Assembly: GCA_029204225.1 (NCBI GenBank)
Contig: CM055107.1
Location: forward strand, 26,318,572-26,382,571
Source of the DNA: Diphasiastrum complanatum
Lineage: Eukaryota > Streptophyta > Lycopodiopsida > Lycopodiales > Lycopodiaceae
Reading direction: 5' to 3'
Length of the DNA: 64,000 nt
The notes below the pieces were generated by a model. That model made no database searches. It was given only the letters and a program-made list of their open reading frames with translations, and was not told the DNA's origin. Of this stretch, positions 48,420-58,852 are shown one piece after another. Each line of letters begins with the position of its first letter. Positions within the stretch are counted from its first letter, which is position 1. The translations under genes were made by a program, and so were the position numbers.

Positions 48420-51400
48420 AAATGCTTGGAAGATTATGAAAGCTTTAGTGCAGGATATACCTGCCATCTTTTGTACTTCGTCTTCTGTTTTTGGGCAATC
48501 TTGTTTCGTGAGCTTGGCTCCAGCTATCATTGGTGTGGCTTTCTCTTCACAGTCCATCATGTGGTTCTAGCTTCAGCACTTTTCTGGGGTATTCTGACAG
48601 ACTCAAGTGCATTTTGCCATTTATTCGATCTCTTCTGATCTCCAGCACTAGGCATTTTGTTGCTTCTCCAAGATCTGTGATTTCGTAGTTTTCAGAAATC
48701 TGACTCTTTGTGTCTTTGATCAATATCAAGGAATTTCCTATCATCAACGAATCATCCACGAAAATGGTCAGTATCACAAAATCCTTTCCTACTCTTTTGA
48801 TGTAGACATTACAGTCTGGTTGAGTAGGATTGAAGTCTACAGACTTCAGAAGACCATCAAGCTTTTTGTACCAGGTTTGTGATGCCTGTTTTAGACCGTA
48901 GATGCATCTTTACAATCGACAGACATATTGTCTGTTGTTGGGATCTTCATAGCCCTCAAGTTGCTTCATGAAAATTTCCTCCTCTAGATTTCCATGGAGA
49001 AAGGCTGTTTTCATGTTAATCTAGTGAATTTCCAGATTGTACCATGTGGCGTATGCAAGGAGCAGCCGTATGCTTGTCATTTTGACCATGGGCAAATATG
49101 TGTCGAAATAGTCGACACCATATCTCTGCATGTAGACCTTCGCGACAAGCCTTGCTTTGTAGCGGCCAATGGTGCCATCTGATTTTAGCTTTTTCTTGTA
49201 CACCCATTTGCAGTTGACTACTTTTCTGTTTTCAGGCAGTGGTTCTAATGTCCATGCCTTGTTTCGCCTCATCGACTCAATCTCTTATGACATTGCTTGT
49301 TTTCAAAATTCTCCTCTGGACTCTGGAGAGCTTCTTGGTATGTTGCTGGCTCTTACGTAAAGTTGTAGTACTCGAACTGCGTTTCTTCGATCCATTGAAG
49401 ATTATTTGAATAGCGGTCTGGAGGTCTTCTTTGTCTTGTTGACCTTCGAGGTTCATTTCATCGCTGCTCGAACATTTCTTGTTCGTGGGGTCGATTATCT
49501 GTTTCCTGTTGCTCTGGAGTCCGGGGTCATGCATTCTGATTTAATGATTGTCCTCGATCTCCCTCTTGAATAGGCATCAGTGTGAAGATCTCATGGTCTC
49601 TTTCGTCTTTCAGTCCAGGGAATTTGGACTCGTCGAACTTCACATCTCTGCTCGAAACAACCTTCTTCGTGGTTGGATAGTAGAGTCTTTACACATGTGT
49701 TCCATTCAAGTAGCCGACCATGATTGTTTGCTCAGATTTGTCATCGAGCTTGCTTCTCTTTTCCTTTGGAATATGCTTGTATGCTGCACATCCAAACACT
49801 CTTGCATATGACAAATCAGGCTTTCTGCCTGTCCACATCTCATATGGTGTTTTGTTTTCCAACGTTGTCATTGTAGATCTGTTCTGTAGGTGTACAGTTG
49901 CAGCTATTGCCTCAGACCAAAATTGGCCTCGCAATTGAGCCTGTGCTATCATGCATCTGGCTCCTTTGACTAGCATTCTATTTTTTCTTTCTGCCACACC
50001 GTTGTATTCTGGTGTGTATACAGGAATGAACTGGTGTTCAATCCCCTGTTCTTCGCAGAATCTTGAGAATTCTGTGCTTTTGTATTTACCTCCATTGTCA
50101 GATCTAAGGATCTGTATCCTTTTTGAGGTGTGTGGCCCTATGAATGCACAAACTTCTTGAAAGAATCAAATACTTTGGATTTTTCCTTCAAGTAATAGAT
50201 CGTGGTGATTCGGCTGTAATCATCTATGAATGTTAGAAAATACCTCGAACTTGAGAGCGAATCTGTTTTCATCGGTCCACACACATCAGATTGGACAAGC
50301 TCAAGAACTTCCTTGGCTCTTCTTCCTTCGTGTGTGAATGGATTTCGATGTTGCTTGCCTTTTTGACAAGCTTCGCAGAACTCAGCCTCGGGCCTTGAAA
50401 TTTTGAGACCTGTGACAATGTGCTTTGTGCTCATGTTGTACAGGTTCAGGTGATACATTCTCCTATGCCAGAGCTGATCTTCGTTTTCTGAAGCATTTAA
50501 TATACTATCAGAGTTGCTAATTATTTTGTCCTGGTAGAGGTTTTCTTCTCTGCATCCGACCGTCAGCAACTTGTTTGTCATCTTCTCAATCATACAACAA
50601 GTATTGCCGTCGAACAAAACTCGAATGCCTAGATCTGCCATCTTGGAGATAGATAGCAGATCTTTTCTGAGTGAGGGCACATAGAGTGCTCCTGGCAGCT
50701 CTGCTTGGCTTGACAATGTTCATAGTTGTAGAGAGCCGATCCCCTTGACATCGTGTTTGCTTCCATTGCCTAGAATCACCACTCTGTCATTTTTTGAGTT
50801 CGCAAAAGTTGATCAAGATTTTCTTGTCGCAGGTTATGTGAGATGTTGCTGCTGAATCGATGACCACATTGTAGTCATGTTTGGAGTAGCTTGTCGAATC
50901 TTCGTCGAGTATCGTGAAAGCTTCGTCACCTCTTTCTGCATCTTTAGATGATTTTGCAACGTTTGTCTTTTCATCTTTGTTTTTTCTTTTTGGGTTGAAT
51001 CTGCAATCGTATGTAGAATGCCTGCAAGGTATTGCTGGATTGAACCAGCATTTGTTGGCTATATGGCCTGGTTTGTGGCAGTGATCACAGGAAGAAGATT
51101 GTTGATTCGAGGACTTCATCTTCTCGAATCTTGGCTTGTTTTTGTTCTTCTTCTTTCCTTTTGTGAAGAGAGCCTTCTCTTGATCATTGCTTCCTTTTTC
51201 TTCGTCTCTCATCAGTGACAAGATTGACTGCTTTGTTGAATGTCATATTTGGTAGACTCAGTATGAGCATTCTCAGCAGCTGATAGGACGTTGGTAGAGA
51301 TTTCATGAAGTACATCAGCTGGTGTGGTGATGGGACCTGGTGATCCTTACCTGATGCAGCGAGTTGAGCAAAAATCGTTTTGATCTTCTCAACGTGCTGA

Positions 51401-51520
51401 TCCAACTGGTTGCCATTGCACCATATTGATTGTAGCTGATTGTGAAGGTGCATGACTAAAGCTGTAGTCCTCACTTCATACTTCTACTTTAATCTTTTCC
51501 ATGTTGCATGGTTGCCTTCA
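48420..51520 (-). pseudogene. Copia element D, gag to RT
   Basis: Minus-strand copia polyprotein in several frames. Gag: 51,474-51,184 (MRTTALVMHLHNQLQSIW, LMYFMKSLPTSYQLLRMLIL). Nucleocapsid: CDHCHKPGHIANKC near 51,090, with a second Cys-rich stretch. Protease: VVIDSAATSH at about 50,860 (DSA in place of DSG). Pre-integrase LWHRRMYHLNLYNM and CEACQKGKQHRNP, then integrase FLTFIDDYSRITTIYYLK (50,716-50,138) and AERKNRMLVKGARCM with TPYEMWTGRKPDLSYARVFG (49,997-49,689). RT: VNCKWVYKKKLKSDGTIGRY (49,272-49,021) and ILTIFVDDSLMIGNS (48,777-48,547; FVDD). The frame TEDEVQKMAG near 48,480 is the last recognisable piece, so RNase H and the 3' LTR are missing. Confidence 0.9.
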
Positions 51521-51815
51521 CAGTCTTCAATCTACATAAGTAGGTCTTCATTTATGGAGGAAATGATGATCGCCATTGCGCGCTTATTTATTCTGATCTA
51601 TTCAGCTCTCCTTGGGTCTCCCTCTAGAGGCTGCACTTCTAAGAGCTGGGTCACCGACCAGATGCCTTCGCCCTTCAAGAGTGTTTTGATTTTGAATTTT
51701 CAGATTCTGTGATTTGTGCCATCAAGATTGATTGCTACTCTGGTCTGGATTATTGTAGCCATATTATGTTGTCTGGAAGAATCACTGTTGGGATATCAGT
51801 ATTGACAACCTGTTA

Positions 51816-51827
51816 GCTCTGATACCA
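51816..51827 (-). promoter_or_regulatory. Copia element D, primer binding site
   Basis: TGGTATCAGAGC on the minus strand is an exact match to the complement of the plant initiator tRNA-Met 3' end, adjacent to the LTR end ACGACA. Confidence 0.95.
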
Positions 51828-52442
51828 TGTCGTGGGAGCACGTGTGTGGGACTGATTCGTATTCCTCATCTTCGTCTTCTTTATCGCGAACAATTTTCTA
51901 TCTTTTAATTATCTTTTGTGAGGAAGCCCTTACAGGATCCCAGACACTCGACTATGCATCACAGAACACATTCTATTCTAGCAATCATGACACACAGCAC
52001 AAGACGAGATGTACAAAAATAGAGTGACTGAATTATCAGTTTTAGTTTAGAGTGAATTCGTCAGTGTCTCGCTCGTTAGCGGAATGACATTCTACTCTTT
52101 CGCTGTGTTTTGCTCGTTGGCAGACTTTCATGCACAACTATGGTGTCTTTACTTTCTTAGTCTATTCGTTACGTCTCTCTTTGTCTCTTATAGACCTCTG
52201 TATTCACTTCTTCTTTATTATGATCTAGAGAGGATTGTTTATACCTCCACTATGTGGAGTTTACAAGATAGCTAAACGTCGAATCACATAACTAGTTAAC
52301 GCTAATCAACTAGTTAGTTAGTCTCCGTCATTGCTACTCATTTCAGTTGGGCGTGAAGCCCGTTGAGCTGCTAGTTGGCAGCGTGAAAGATTTTTCTTCA
52401 TCTGAGTTGTAATCTCCCTTTTTCTCTTTTTCGTAAGCAACA
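51828..52442 (-). mobile_element. Copia element D, 5' LTR (615 bp)
   Basis: Starts TGTTGCTTACGAAAAAG at 52,442 and ends GTGCTCCCACGACA at 51,828 on the minus strand. It is homologous over most of its length to the plus-strand LTR ending at 61,986 (shared AGCTCAACGGGCTTCA, TTTAGCTATCTTGTAAACTC, GAGTGTCTGGGATCCT). Its outer edge at 52,443 is the first base of a continuous transposase frame, so it inserted into that gene. Confidence 0.9.
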
Positions 52443-54000
52443 ATTATTGTATGTTATTTACAAGAATTTGGTATTGCAAATATTGGAGGCAAAGCTATAT
52501 TTGTCATTAAGTTGGATAAAGCGGAGATCGTAAAAGGTCGCAAACTAGAACGTGTCACAATCACGTTGATGAACCAAGCATTGCAGGAGTCAACTGGAAG
52601 TGAGTCCAATAAATTTAGTGTGCAATCCGAAAATCATATATAGTGCATAGCTGCAATCGAAGTTCATAAAGAGACCCACGATGTGTTGAAGTGGGTATTT
52701 GAATGATGCAATATATCCAAGGTAATACAAGCACAAAATGGAGGACAATTGCTAAGTGTTGATGGCCAAAATTTTAATGTGGAATGGCACTTAGCTGCCG
52801 ATTTGAAGACCCTAAAAGGCATGTTTGGTTGCAGGCTCGGTGCGAATGCTAAACATTTTTGCATATATTGTATGTCTGAAAGTGGCCGAAACAAAGGTGT
52901 GTTGCATTGCAACCAACAAGTTCCACCAAACAGGCTGAATCTAGACAAAGCATGGAGTCCTGTATTAGAGATTTCTCTCGAAAGAGTCCATTTTTGCACG
53001 ATGCATGGTGAATTGCGGATATTGAACAAGTTGTTATATTTGCATTTTGCTATGCAACCCAAATCATGCGCGGATGTTAGCATTTGAAATCTAGGGGTAG
53101 TGTTATCAGAAATGGGACTTCACGGAGGCCATGTGAATCTTTCCAAGGACGTTGAGTTGAGTGGAAAAACTCAAGGCTTGCCAGCAAAACTTTCCATGAG
53201 GGGCGCAAAAGCAAGGCATTTCTTGTCAAATCATACTGGACGAGAAAGTAGTCTTCAATGGGAGTATTGGAAGAGAGTGTGTAAATGCACAACAAATATT
53301 GGCTCGGATCCGTGTATGGCTGCCACACGTGCAAAAGTGTGGCAAGCATTTGATGTTTTGTCACTGACTATCAATAAAAAAGACTTGAGGGAGGAAGACT
53401 ATAATAGATATCAGACGGAAGTACAAGCATTCACTCGATTGATGATTGATGCATGGGGAGAAACACACATCACTCATTATATGGTCAGTGTTTTGTCTTT
53501 ATTTTTTCTTTGTAAGTTCTATCCAAGTGAAATGTACTAATTAGATTCTTTTGCAAACAGCACATTTTGTACGCTCAAGGACCTTGGTTTTTAAAGACAT
53601 ATGGATTATTGGCTATTTGGAATACCCAAGAGATGGAGAAGAGTCATTATAGGGCCAAGGCTGTGTATTTCAAAATTCAAGACACGGTGGAGGTGAAGGT
53701 CTTAGCAATGCCTTGGTAGAGATATTTCAGTGGTTTTATAGAGGAGTTTTGAGCAGACAAAACATCGAAGAAACACGGGCTCGAGGGTTGACTTTAATGA
53801 TCTCTTCATCAAATTTAGCCAGAAGAGCCACTTGGATGTCATCCACAGCTAATGCAAGGCATAGGGAATGGAGGATGTCTCGGGTTCGTGTAGGGGAGCG
53901 GTGGGTTCCTCGACAAAGAACATCCAATGAAGAGGATGGCATTTCAGAAATAGCGCACAATGAACAAATAGAATCTATTGAGAATATTACATTGTTTTGA
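52443..54000 (+). pseudogene. DDE transposase, RAG1/Transib-like zinc pattern
   Basis: One frame runs from the LTR edge at 52,443 to an intron at 53,484-53,560 (ATG|GTCAGT...CAAACAG|CAC). After it comes the end of the catalytic core. Candidate catalytic and zinc residues in order: FVIKLDKAEIVKGRKLERVT (first Asp), NVEWHLAADLKTLKGMFG (second Asp), GANAKHFCIYCM (CxxC), ERVHFCTMHGELRILNKLLY, then after the intron HILYAQGPWF and LAIWNTQEMEKSHYRAKAVY (Glu). A frameshift near 53,683 leads to HGGGEGLSNALVEIFQWFYR and a basic tail ending at 54,000. Order and spacing recall RAG1 and Transib (CxxC, HC near an Asp, HxxxH, then E), but sequence identity is too low to assign. Three in-frame stops (about 52,620, 52,700, 53,085) show decay. 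The start is lost under the copia insertion. Confidence 0.6.
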
Positions 54001-54161
54001 AGTACAGTGGTATAATTTATTTGATCACTATAAATAGACTTTATTTAATACAATATTAAAATCATGTCTATTTTTGAAAAACTTTTCCTTATATAAGACC
54101 ACTTTATCTCATTTTCAAGCACACATTTTTCTTGCTCTCTTGGCTTTCTTAGTTTCTGTAA

Positions 54162-55698
54162 ATGCTTTGCACTTGCGCTCGTACTAATAGTCTTTCGTAT
54201 TGTCTCATTACGTTCACGATGCATCCTTTGAAGACAAAGTTGGCAAATCTATTGGCTGACACAACATTTGCTGATGAAATAGATTGCATCTATGCTATGT
54301 TCACTGCCAGAGTAGATACCCTAGCAACTCTAAGTGCGAGTAGTGATGATTTCAGGTATGTAAGTGAGTATATAGAAGAGAACTTGATGCCTTACTCGGT
54401 AAGAATACCTGGCTACAATATTTCTTGAATCCCGTATAATTTGCTAACATATATATGGAAAGGAGACAGAGCTTTTGCTGCCCGACTCAACAGGTTTGTT
54501 AGCCACCTGGGGAACGAGCAGTTTTTGGAGTTAACTTGCGATCAACAAGTAAATTTTAATCTCAAAGTTGTAGGAAACAAGTTCTTGTTAGGTGAAATTA
54601 TTGTGATTTTTTTGTTGAATGAATTTTTTACAAATACCACTGAAGAAAAATAGGTTTCTAGCATGAACGTCAGCGAAATGGAAGAGCAAGAAGTAGAAGA
54701 GAAATTAACACCCGTGAAGGAAGCAGAGCTTGCACGGCAGATGGCTTTAGTTGCATCAACATTTGCCCAACCGGAGGACGTAGACGGCTCCGATCACATG
54801 CTGCGAATACGTGACCTTTCCCCAGTGATAATTAATGGGCAAGAGTATTTGTTTCTACATGACTTGCAACATATCCTCGGCTTACGAGAGGATGAGATGT
54901 TGGCAGGATTAGTGAAATTGCAAAATGGCACCAACACCTCTGACCACTCAGTGCCACACGATACATTTCGACAGCTGATTGGAGATGACGCAGATACTAC
55001 TGAGCAAGCTCAAAAATTTTGTGTGAACTGAAGACTCTGCAACCACCGGAGGTTGAGCATAAACAATTTGGGAAATTACCGATTTCCAGAACTGAGATGC
55101 CATACAGAGGCCATGGAATTGTGCTTGCAAAAAGTGAGAATGAGGATGAAGGATCTCAGACAAGTTCTTTGTCAACAAATACTCTCGTCCATGCTTATTC
55201 CCATTTCTAAATTTGTTCATTGTAATTATAACATTCTTATATAATGTATTGCAGTATGCGGTGGAGATTGACAGTTTTGCAATGAGGAGCGGAGGTTCTC
55301 GTGAGGACCGAATAGAGCGAAGGCCAGATGCATCCCTGGCATACTACATTGGACAATTCCCTGACAACTATATCTTCGGTTTCAGCAATGAGTATAGTCA
55401 TGATGGTCCCACTGAGCTGGTCAAGTGCAAAGCATTATCAAAGCATCTTGCAGATGCTCCACTTCCACAGACTGCACCAAAGGCCTGCTGTGTACGAAGG
55501 AGCGCTATCTTGCAGGACTTCTGTCCGGGGTTTGAGTCCAGATTACTTCTGGCCTCAACGGTTGGACCTTATGAGGAGCATGCTGATGTTGCTAAGTTAG
55601 CATCGGAGTTAATGAAGCCAACAGTAGGAGTAGAAAATAGATCAGAGTCATTGCTCGAAGCAGTGGCTAATGTAAAAGAATTTAAAATGAAAATGTGA
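54162..55698 (+). pseudogene. Unknown multi-exon gene next to the transposase
   Basis: Not recognised. Open pieces in order: 54,219-54,398 (HPLKTKLANLLADTTFADEI, ending at a GTAAGA donor), 54,463-54,548 (RAFAARLNRFVSHLGNEQFL, ending CAACAA|GTAAAT), 54,663-55,031 (EEQEVEEKLTPVKEAELARQ; LRIRDLSPVIINGQEYLFLH; DLQHILGLREDEMLAGLVKL) and 55,019-55,210. The last starts after a GTATTGCAG acceptor near 55,254 (YAVEIDSFAMRSGGSREDRI; RRPDASLAYYIGQFPDNYIF) and ends at 55,698. The third piece is acidic and helix-rich. Splice-like borders and sustained composition suggest a real gene, probably an accessory protein of the transposase. Frame mismatches at the second exon and near 55,015 suggest decay or unrecognised small introns. 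Confidence 0.45.
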
Positions 55699-55817
55699 TT
55701 GTTTTTCAAACATATGTATGTTGAAACTACATGTGCTCAAAAATTTCATTTATTATGGTAGGCTATGAAAATTTCTACCAATCACCTAAATTTAAGGCAT
55801 TAAAGTGCCATTTTGAA

Positions 55818-56136
55818 CTTCAAACGGCCCCCCTTCGCGCCCTTGCGTAATTTGCACGCAAGGGCGCGGATTGGGTCCGTTTGACCCGGTCAAACTCCCT
55901 CTCTCCACGCCCTTGCATGATTTGCACGCAAGGGCGTGGAGAGGGATTGTTTGACTTGGTCAAACAACCTCTATCCGCGCCCTTGTGTGCATATCACGCA
56001 AGGGCACGGAGGGAGGCTGTTTGACCCGGTCAAACGGCCTATGTTCGCACCCTTGAATGCAAATCACGCAAGGGCGCGGATAGATGTAGTTTGACCAGGT
56101 CAAACGGCCTCCCTCCGTGCCCTTGCGTGCAATCAG
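55818..56136. repeat. 70-bp tandem array with two palindromes per unit
   Basis: Four full units (55,836-55,905, 55,906-55,975, 55,976-56,045, 56,046-56,115), a partial tail before the first and a partial head after the last. Every full unit is exactly 70 bp. Each begins with a hairpin whose arms read CGCGCCCTTGCGT and ACGCAAGGGCGCG around a 7-base loop. After a 10-12 base spacer comes a second palindrome, GTTTGACCcGGTCAAAC. In unit 2 both arms change together at the base of the stem (CAC...GTG), keeping pairing. It lies between the end of the plus-strand transposase/unknown genes and the end of the minus-strand H3 gene. It is far GC-richer than the surroundings. The second palindrome contains TTGAC W-box cores. 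Confidence 0.95.
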
Positions 56137-56290
56137 CATTTGACCTACACTCCAATAAAAATTTTAGAAAACCAAAAACTTTCACAAAAAACTGTATTTC
56201 AACATAAAATGAATTCACACAATAATTCAACAAAGTCCGATGACAAAAATGATCTGATATTATTACCTCAAAATTTGGAGTACATCATTT

Positions 56291-57493
56291 TTAATTCCTC
56301 TCGCGTCTCAGCCTCTTTGCCAACAACATGTCCTTTGGAAGTATAGTAACTCTCGTACAATGGATAGCACACAATAATGAGTCTTCAAACAAATTTGTCA
56401 GATACATTTCTGTTGCCTCTTGGATAGCCGATGCAGCCTTGCTCGTAATTTTGAGCCTAAGGGCGAATTCGTCCATGATCTCCTTGATCGTTCGGACAAA
56501 TGGAACTCTCGGAATGAGAAATTCCGTGGATTTCTGGTATTTTTGAATCTCCTTATACCAGTTCAAAATTCAGCTCTTCCTTCGGCGGCGTGGTTGCAGA
56601 GGCTGCATCCTTCTGAGGACCTTACCTTGCTAGGCTGGTGGCGGTGTGGCTGCCCTTCTCCGTGTTGGCGGCTGGCTAGGTCCTACTTCATCTTGTGTGG
56701 GAGGGTCCTGCGGCACCTCTGGTGCTGACTGATCTTGAGGCACCTGGGGAGCTTCCGGATGCGGTTGTGCTTGAGGGATGGTCCGCGGAAGGCATTAAGG
56801 CTTCGAGCGACCTCTTTTTCAATGAACAACTTTAGTTTTTGGCCGTGATGTGGGTGTGACATGCTGAGAAGACTCCCCAACGACTTCTGCGTTTGGTGTC
56901 TTGTCCGAGCCAACCAGCAAGGACATCATGGGCCCCATTACAGGCCCTTGCACATGTCAGAGTGATTGTGTCAGAGTGGAATCCCCTGAAGCTGCTCTGA
57001 CTCTTGACAAACCAACCGCAAAGCCATCAAGAGGCACCTGTTCTTGAGGACCCTGATCGTCGAAGATCCCAAGGAAATAATTGGGAATCGGTGCAAAAGT
57101 AGCTACCTCACTGTCCAGAAAAGCCTGAGTGGTGTTGCGCTGGCTCTGTGTTGGAGAGGGGCTTCCCAGCACTTGTTGTTGCCCCTGCTCCTGCCCTAGC
57201 TCATCCATTGCCTCTTGTTGCTGCCCAAGCTCCTCCATTGCCACCAGCTATTGCCCCTGCTCCTGCCCCTACACCTGCTCACAATCCATTGGAACTTGCC
57301 CAAGATCATCCATTGTTGCCTGCTCATCTTGAGTTTTGTCCATTTCCTCTGTCGTAGGTTCAATGCTGCTACTTCTGCTGCTACTCCTACTCCTCGAGCG
57401 CCTTTCCTGTGCTTATATTGCTTCTAAAGCCGCTTGGTGCAATAACACTGTTTCCCTTGGATTCCGCCTTGCTGTTTGTTTCGTACGTGCCAT
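56291..57493 (-). pseudogene. Histone H3 variant with inserted Gln/Pro-rich tail
   Basis: The frame begins at 57,493 with MARTKQTARRNPRETV, the canonical H3 amino end through the region of K4 and K9 (K9 is Arg). It then runs, in the same frame, through an Arg/Ser stretch, Gln/Glu repeats (EELGQQQEAMDELGQEQGQQ) and a Pro-rich segment (PHPEAPQVPQDQSAPEVPQD). It ends with an H3 fold: EIQKYQKSTEFLIPRVPFVR, SAIQEATEMYLTNLFEDSLL, CAIHCTRVTILPKDMLLAKR. All 401 codons stay in one frame with about eight nonsense codons (several in Gln-rich parts) and no frameshift. Normal H3 has 135 residues, so about 260 residues are inserted between tail and fold. The fold differs from canonical H3 at many sites (EIMDEFALRLKITSKAAS) and has no loop-1 expansion of the CENH3 type. 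It is decayed or nonfunctional in this copy. Confidence 0.85.
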
Positions 57494-57859
57494 AAACTAG
57501 GTCGCCATGCGGATATAATAGAGTACTAATGTATAGGAATTGCAATAACGACACTAATTTGCACTTGTGTGAGCATAGCAAGATGATATCAACCTATGAA
57601 AAACAAAGGAAACTCTCTGACACTAAGAATGAAATGGCGAAATGGGGACCCACACACCCTTATATAGTGTGCCATTCCAATTATAGCAAGCATTCCAAAA
57701 AGATTTCTTGATTGTTTGAAAATAGTAAAGTAAGAAATATATACACAATGAAATAATTCTACATGTTTCCAAAACATGTTATCAACAATTTCCTATAGAA
57801 AGTGTCTAGTCAAAACATTTACATTGCAATTGCATACCAAACTAAACCATAGCTAATGC
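57494..57859. other. Upstream region of the H3-like gene
   Basis: AT-rich, with no coding signal. It would hold the promoter of the minus-strand H3-like frame. A TATATAAGGGTGTG-like word occurs on the minus strand at about 57,650-57,665 (ACCCTTATATA on the plus strand), a possible TATA element about 160 bases before the start codon. Confidence 0.4.
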
Positions 57860-58852
57860 CCTAACAAACATGGAAACGATAGAACCAAGTCTCTGATGAA
57901 ATCCCATCAGATAGATCAATGTTATTAGTTAAAGCTAGTACATAAGAGCAACTCATAGTCCATGTATTTTTACGGTGACCGAATCTAAAAATGATGCGCA
58001 CTTTTGGTGTTTTTCCGCACGTCTCCTGATCTGCAAAACCAGACACCACCATTTCAATATTAAAATTCATTTTATATATGTGTTCAACAACCATTTTCAA
58101 AATTTAGAAGCACGTTTATTGTTTACACTTATGGTTTGTCCGTTGATAGTGAACACAAAATTTGTGGGCACATTAGCATATATTAAACCAACCATAGCCC
58201 GTACATCTTCCAGACTCCATTCACTATTAACACAAACTTCCCACACTTCATCATTTGGCATATGGATGGGTAGTTCAAATTCTTGATGTCTCGTCTCTGC
58301 ATCCAAGCTATCCCATCGACCGTGAGCAAACTTGACGTTTGGCGTGCAATGTGATATCTTATTGTCATCGTCTCATGACAAATATCACACCTTATTTAAT
58401 CAAATTTGTGATCTACATTCCGTGAGTCCCAAGAAGTAAAAACATTGTCCAACAATGAGGATTCCGTCGCTTTCCATACCCATAATGTATTTGTTTTTCT
58501 AAATGGTATTGTTTTAAATATGGCAACAAATACAGCGACAGGCATGCTGACACTAGTGTAAACACATTTGGATCCAAATGTTGGCTTCATATTCATTGTA
58601 ATCTCTTTGACGAATTGGAATTTTGTCAATTCGATGGTCAATTCATCAACATAAGGCCAATCATGAGAATTGATTGTAGGCTCAGAAAGAGGAAATAATT
58701 TGCCAGTCCCAAAGTTCTTCTTTGGAGCTTCATACATGTGATTGTAAAAGTAAACCCCCAGTCCTATGATCGCAGAAGACTTGAGCCCATTATATACTAG
58801 TACTCCATATTTTGCATGTATTGCAGAGAACTTTCCCGTAAACAATTTTACA
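57860..58852 (-). pseudogene. Unknown gene between H3-like and BAH-like genes
   Basis: Not recognised. A 149-codon frame at 58,845-58,396 (GLKSSAIIGLGVYFYNHMYE; PSEPTINSHDWPYVDELTIE is the middle) is followed by a stop. A shifted continuation reads IRCDICHETMTIRYHIARQT, then a frame at 58,306-58,097 with WEVCVNSEWSLEDVRAMVGL and NVPTNFVFTINGQTISVNN, which resembles a ubiquitin-like beta-grasp strand pattern. It may be the downstream part of the BAH-like gene, since only the solo LTR separates them. Frameshifts near 58,390 and 58,280 break it. Confidence 0.4.

Noticed and set aside
55836-56115. 70-bp array as a CRISPR array
   Set aside because: There are no variable spacers; the whole 70-bp unit is repeated head to tail, and the genome is plant nuclear.
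56291-56566. Calling the H3 fold a CENH3
   Set aside because: It lacks the longer loop 1 typical of plant CENH3, and the frame begins with the canonical MARTKQTAR that CENH3 proteins lack. H3 variant is the safer call.
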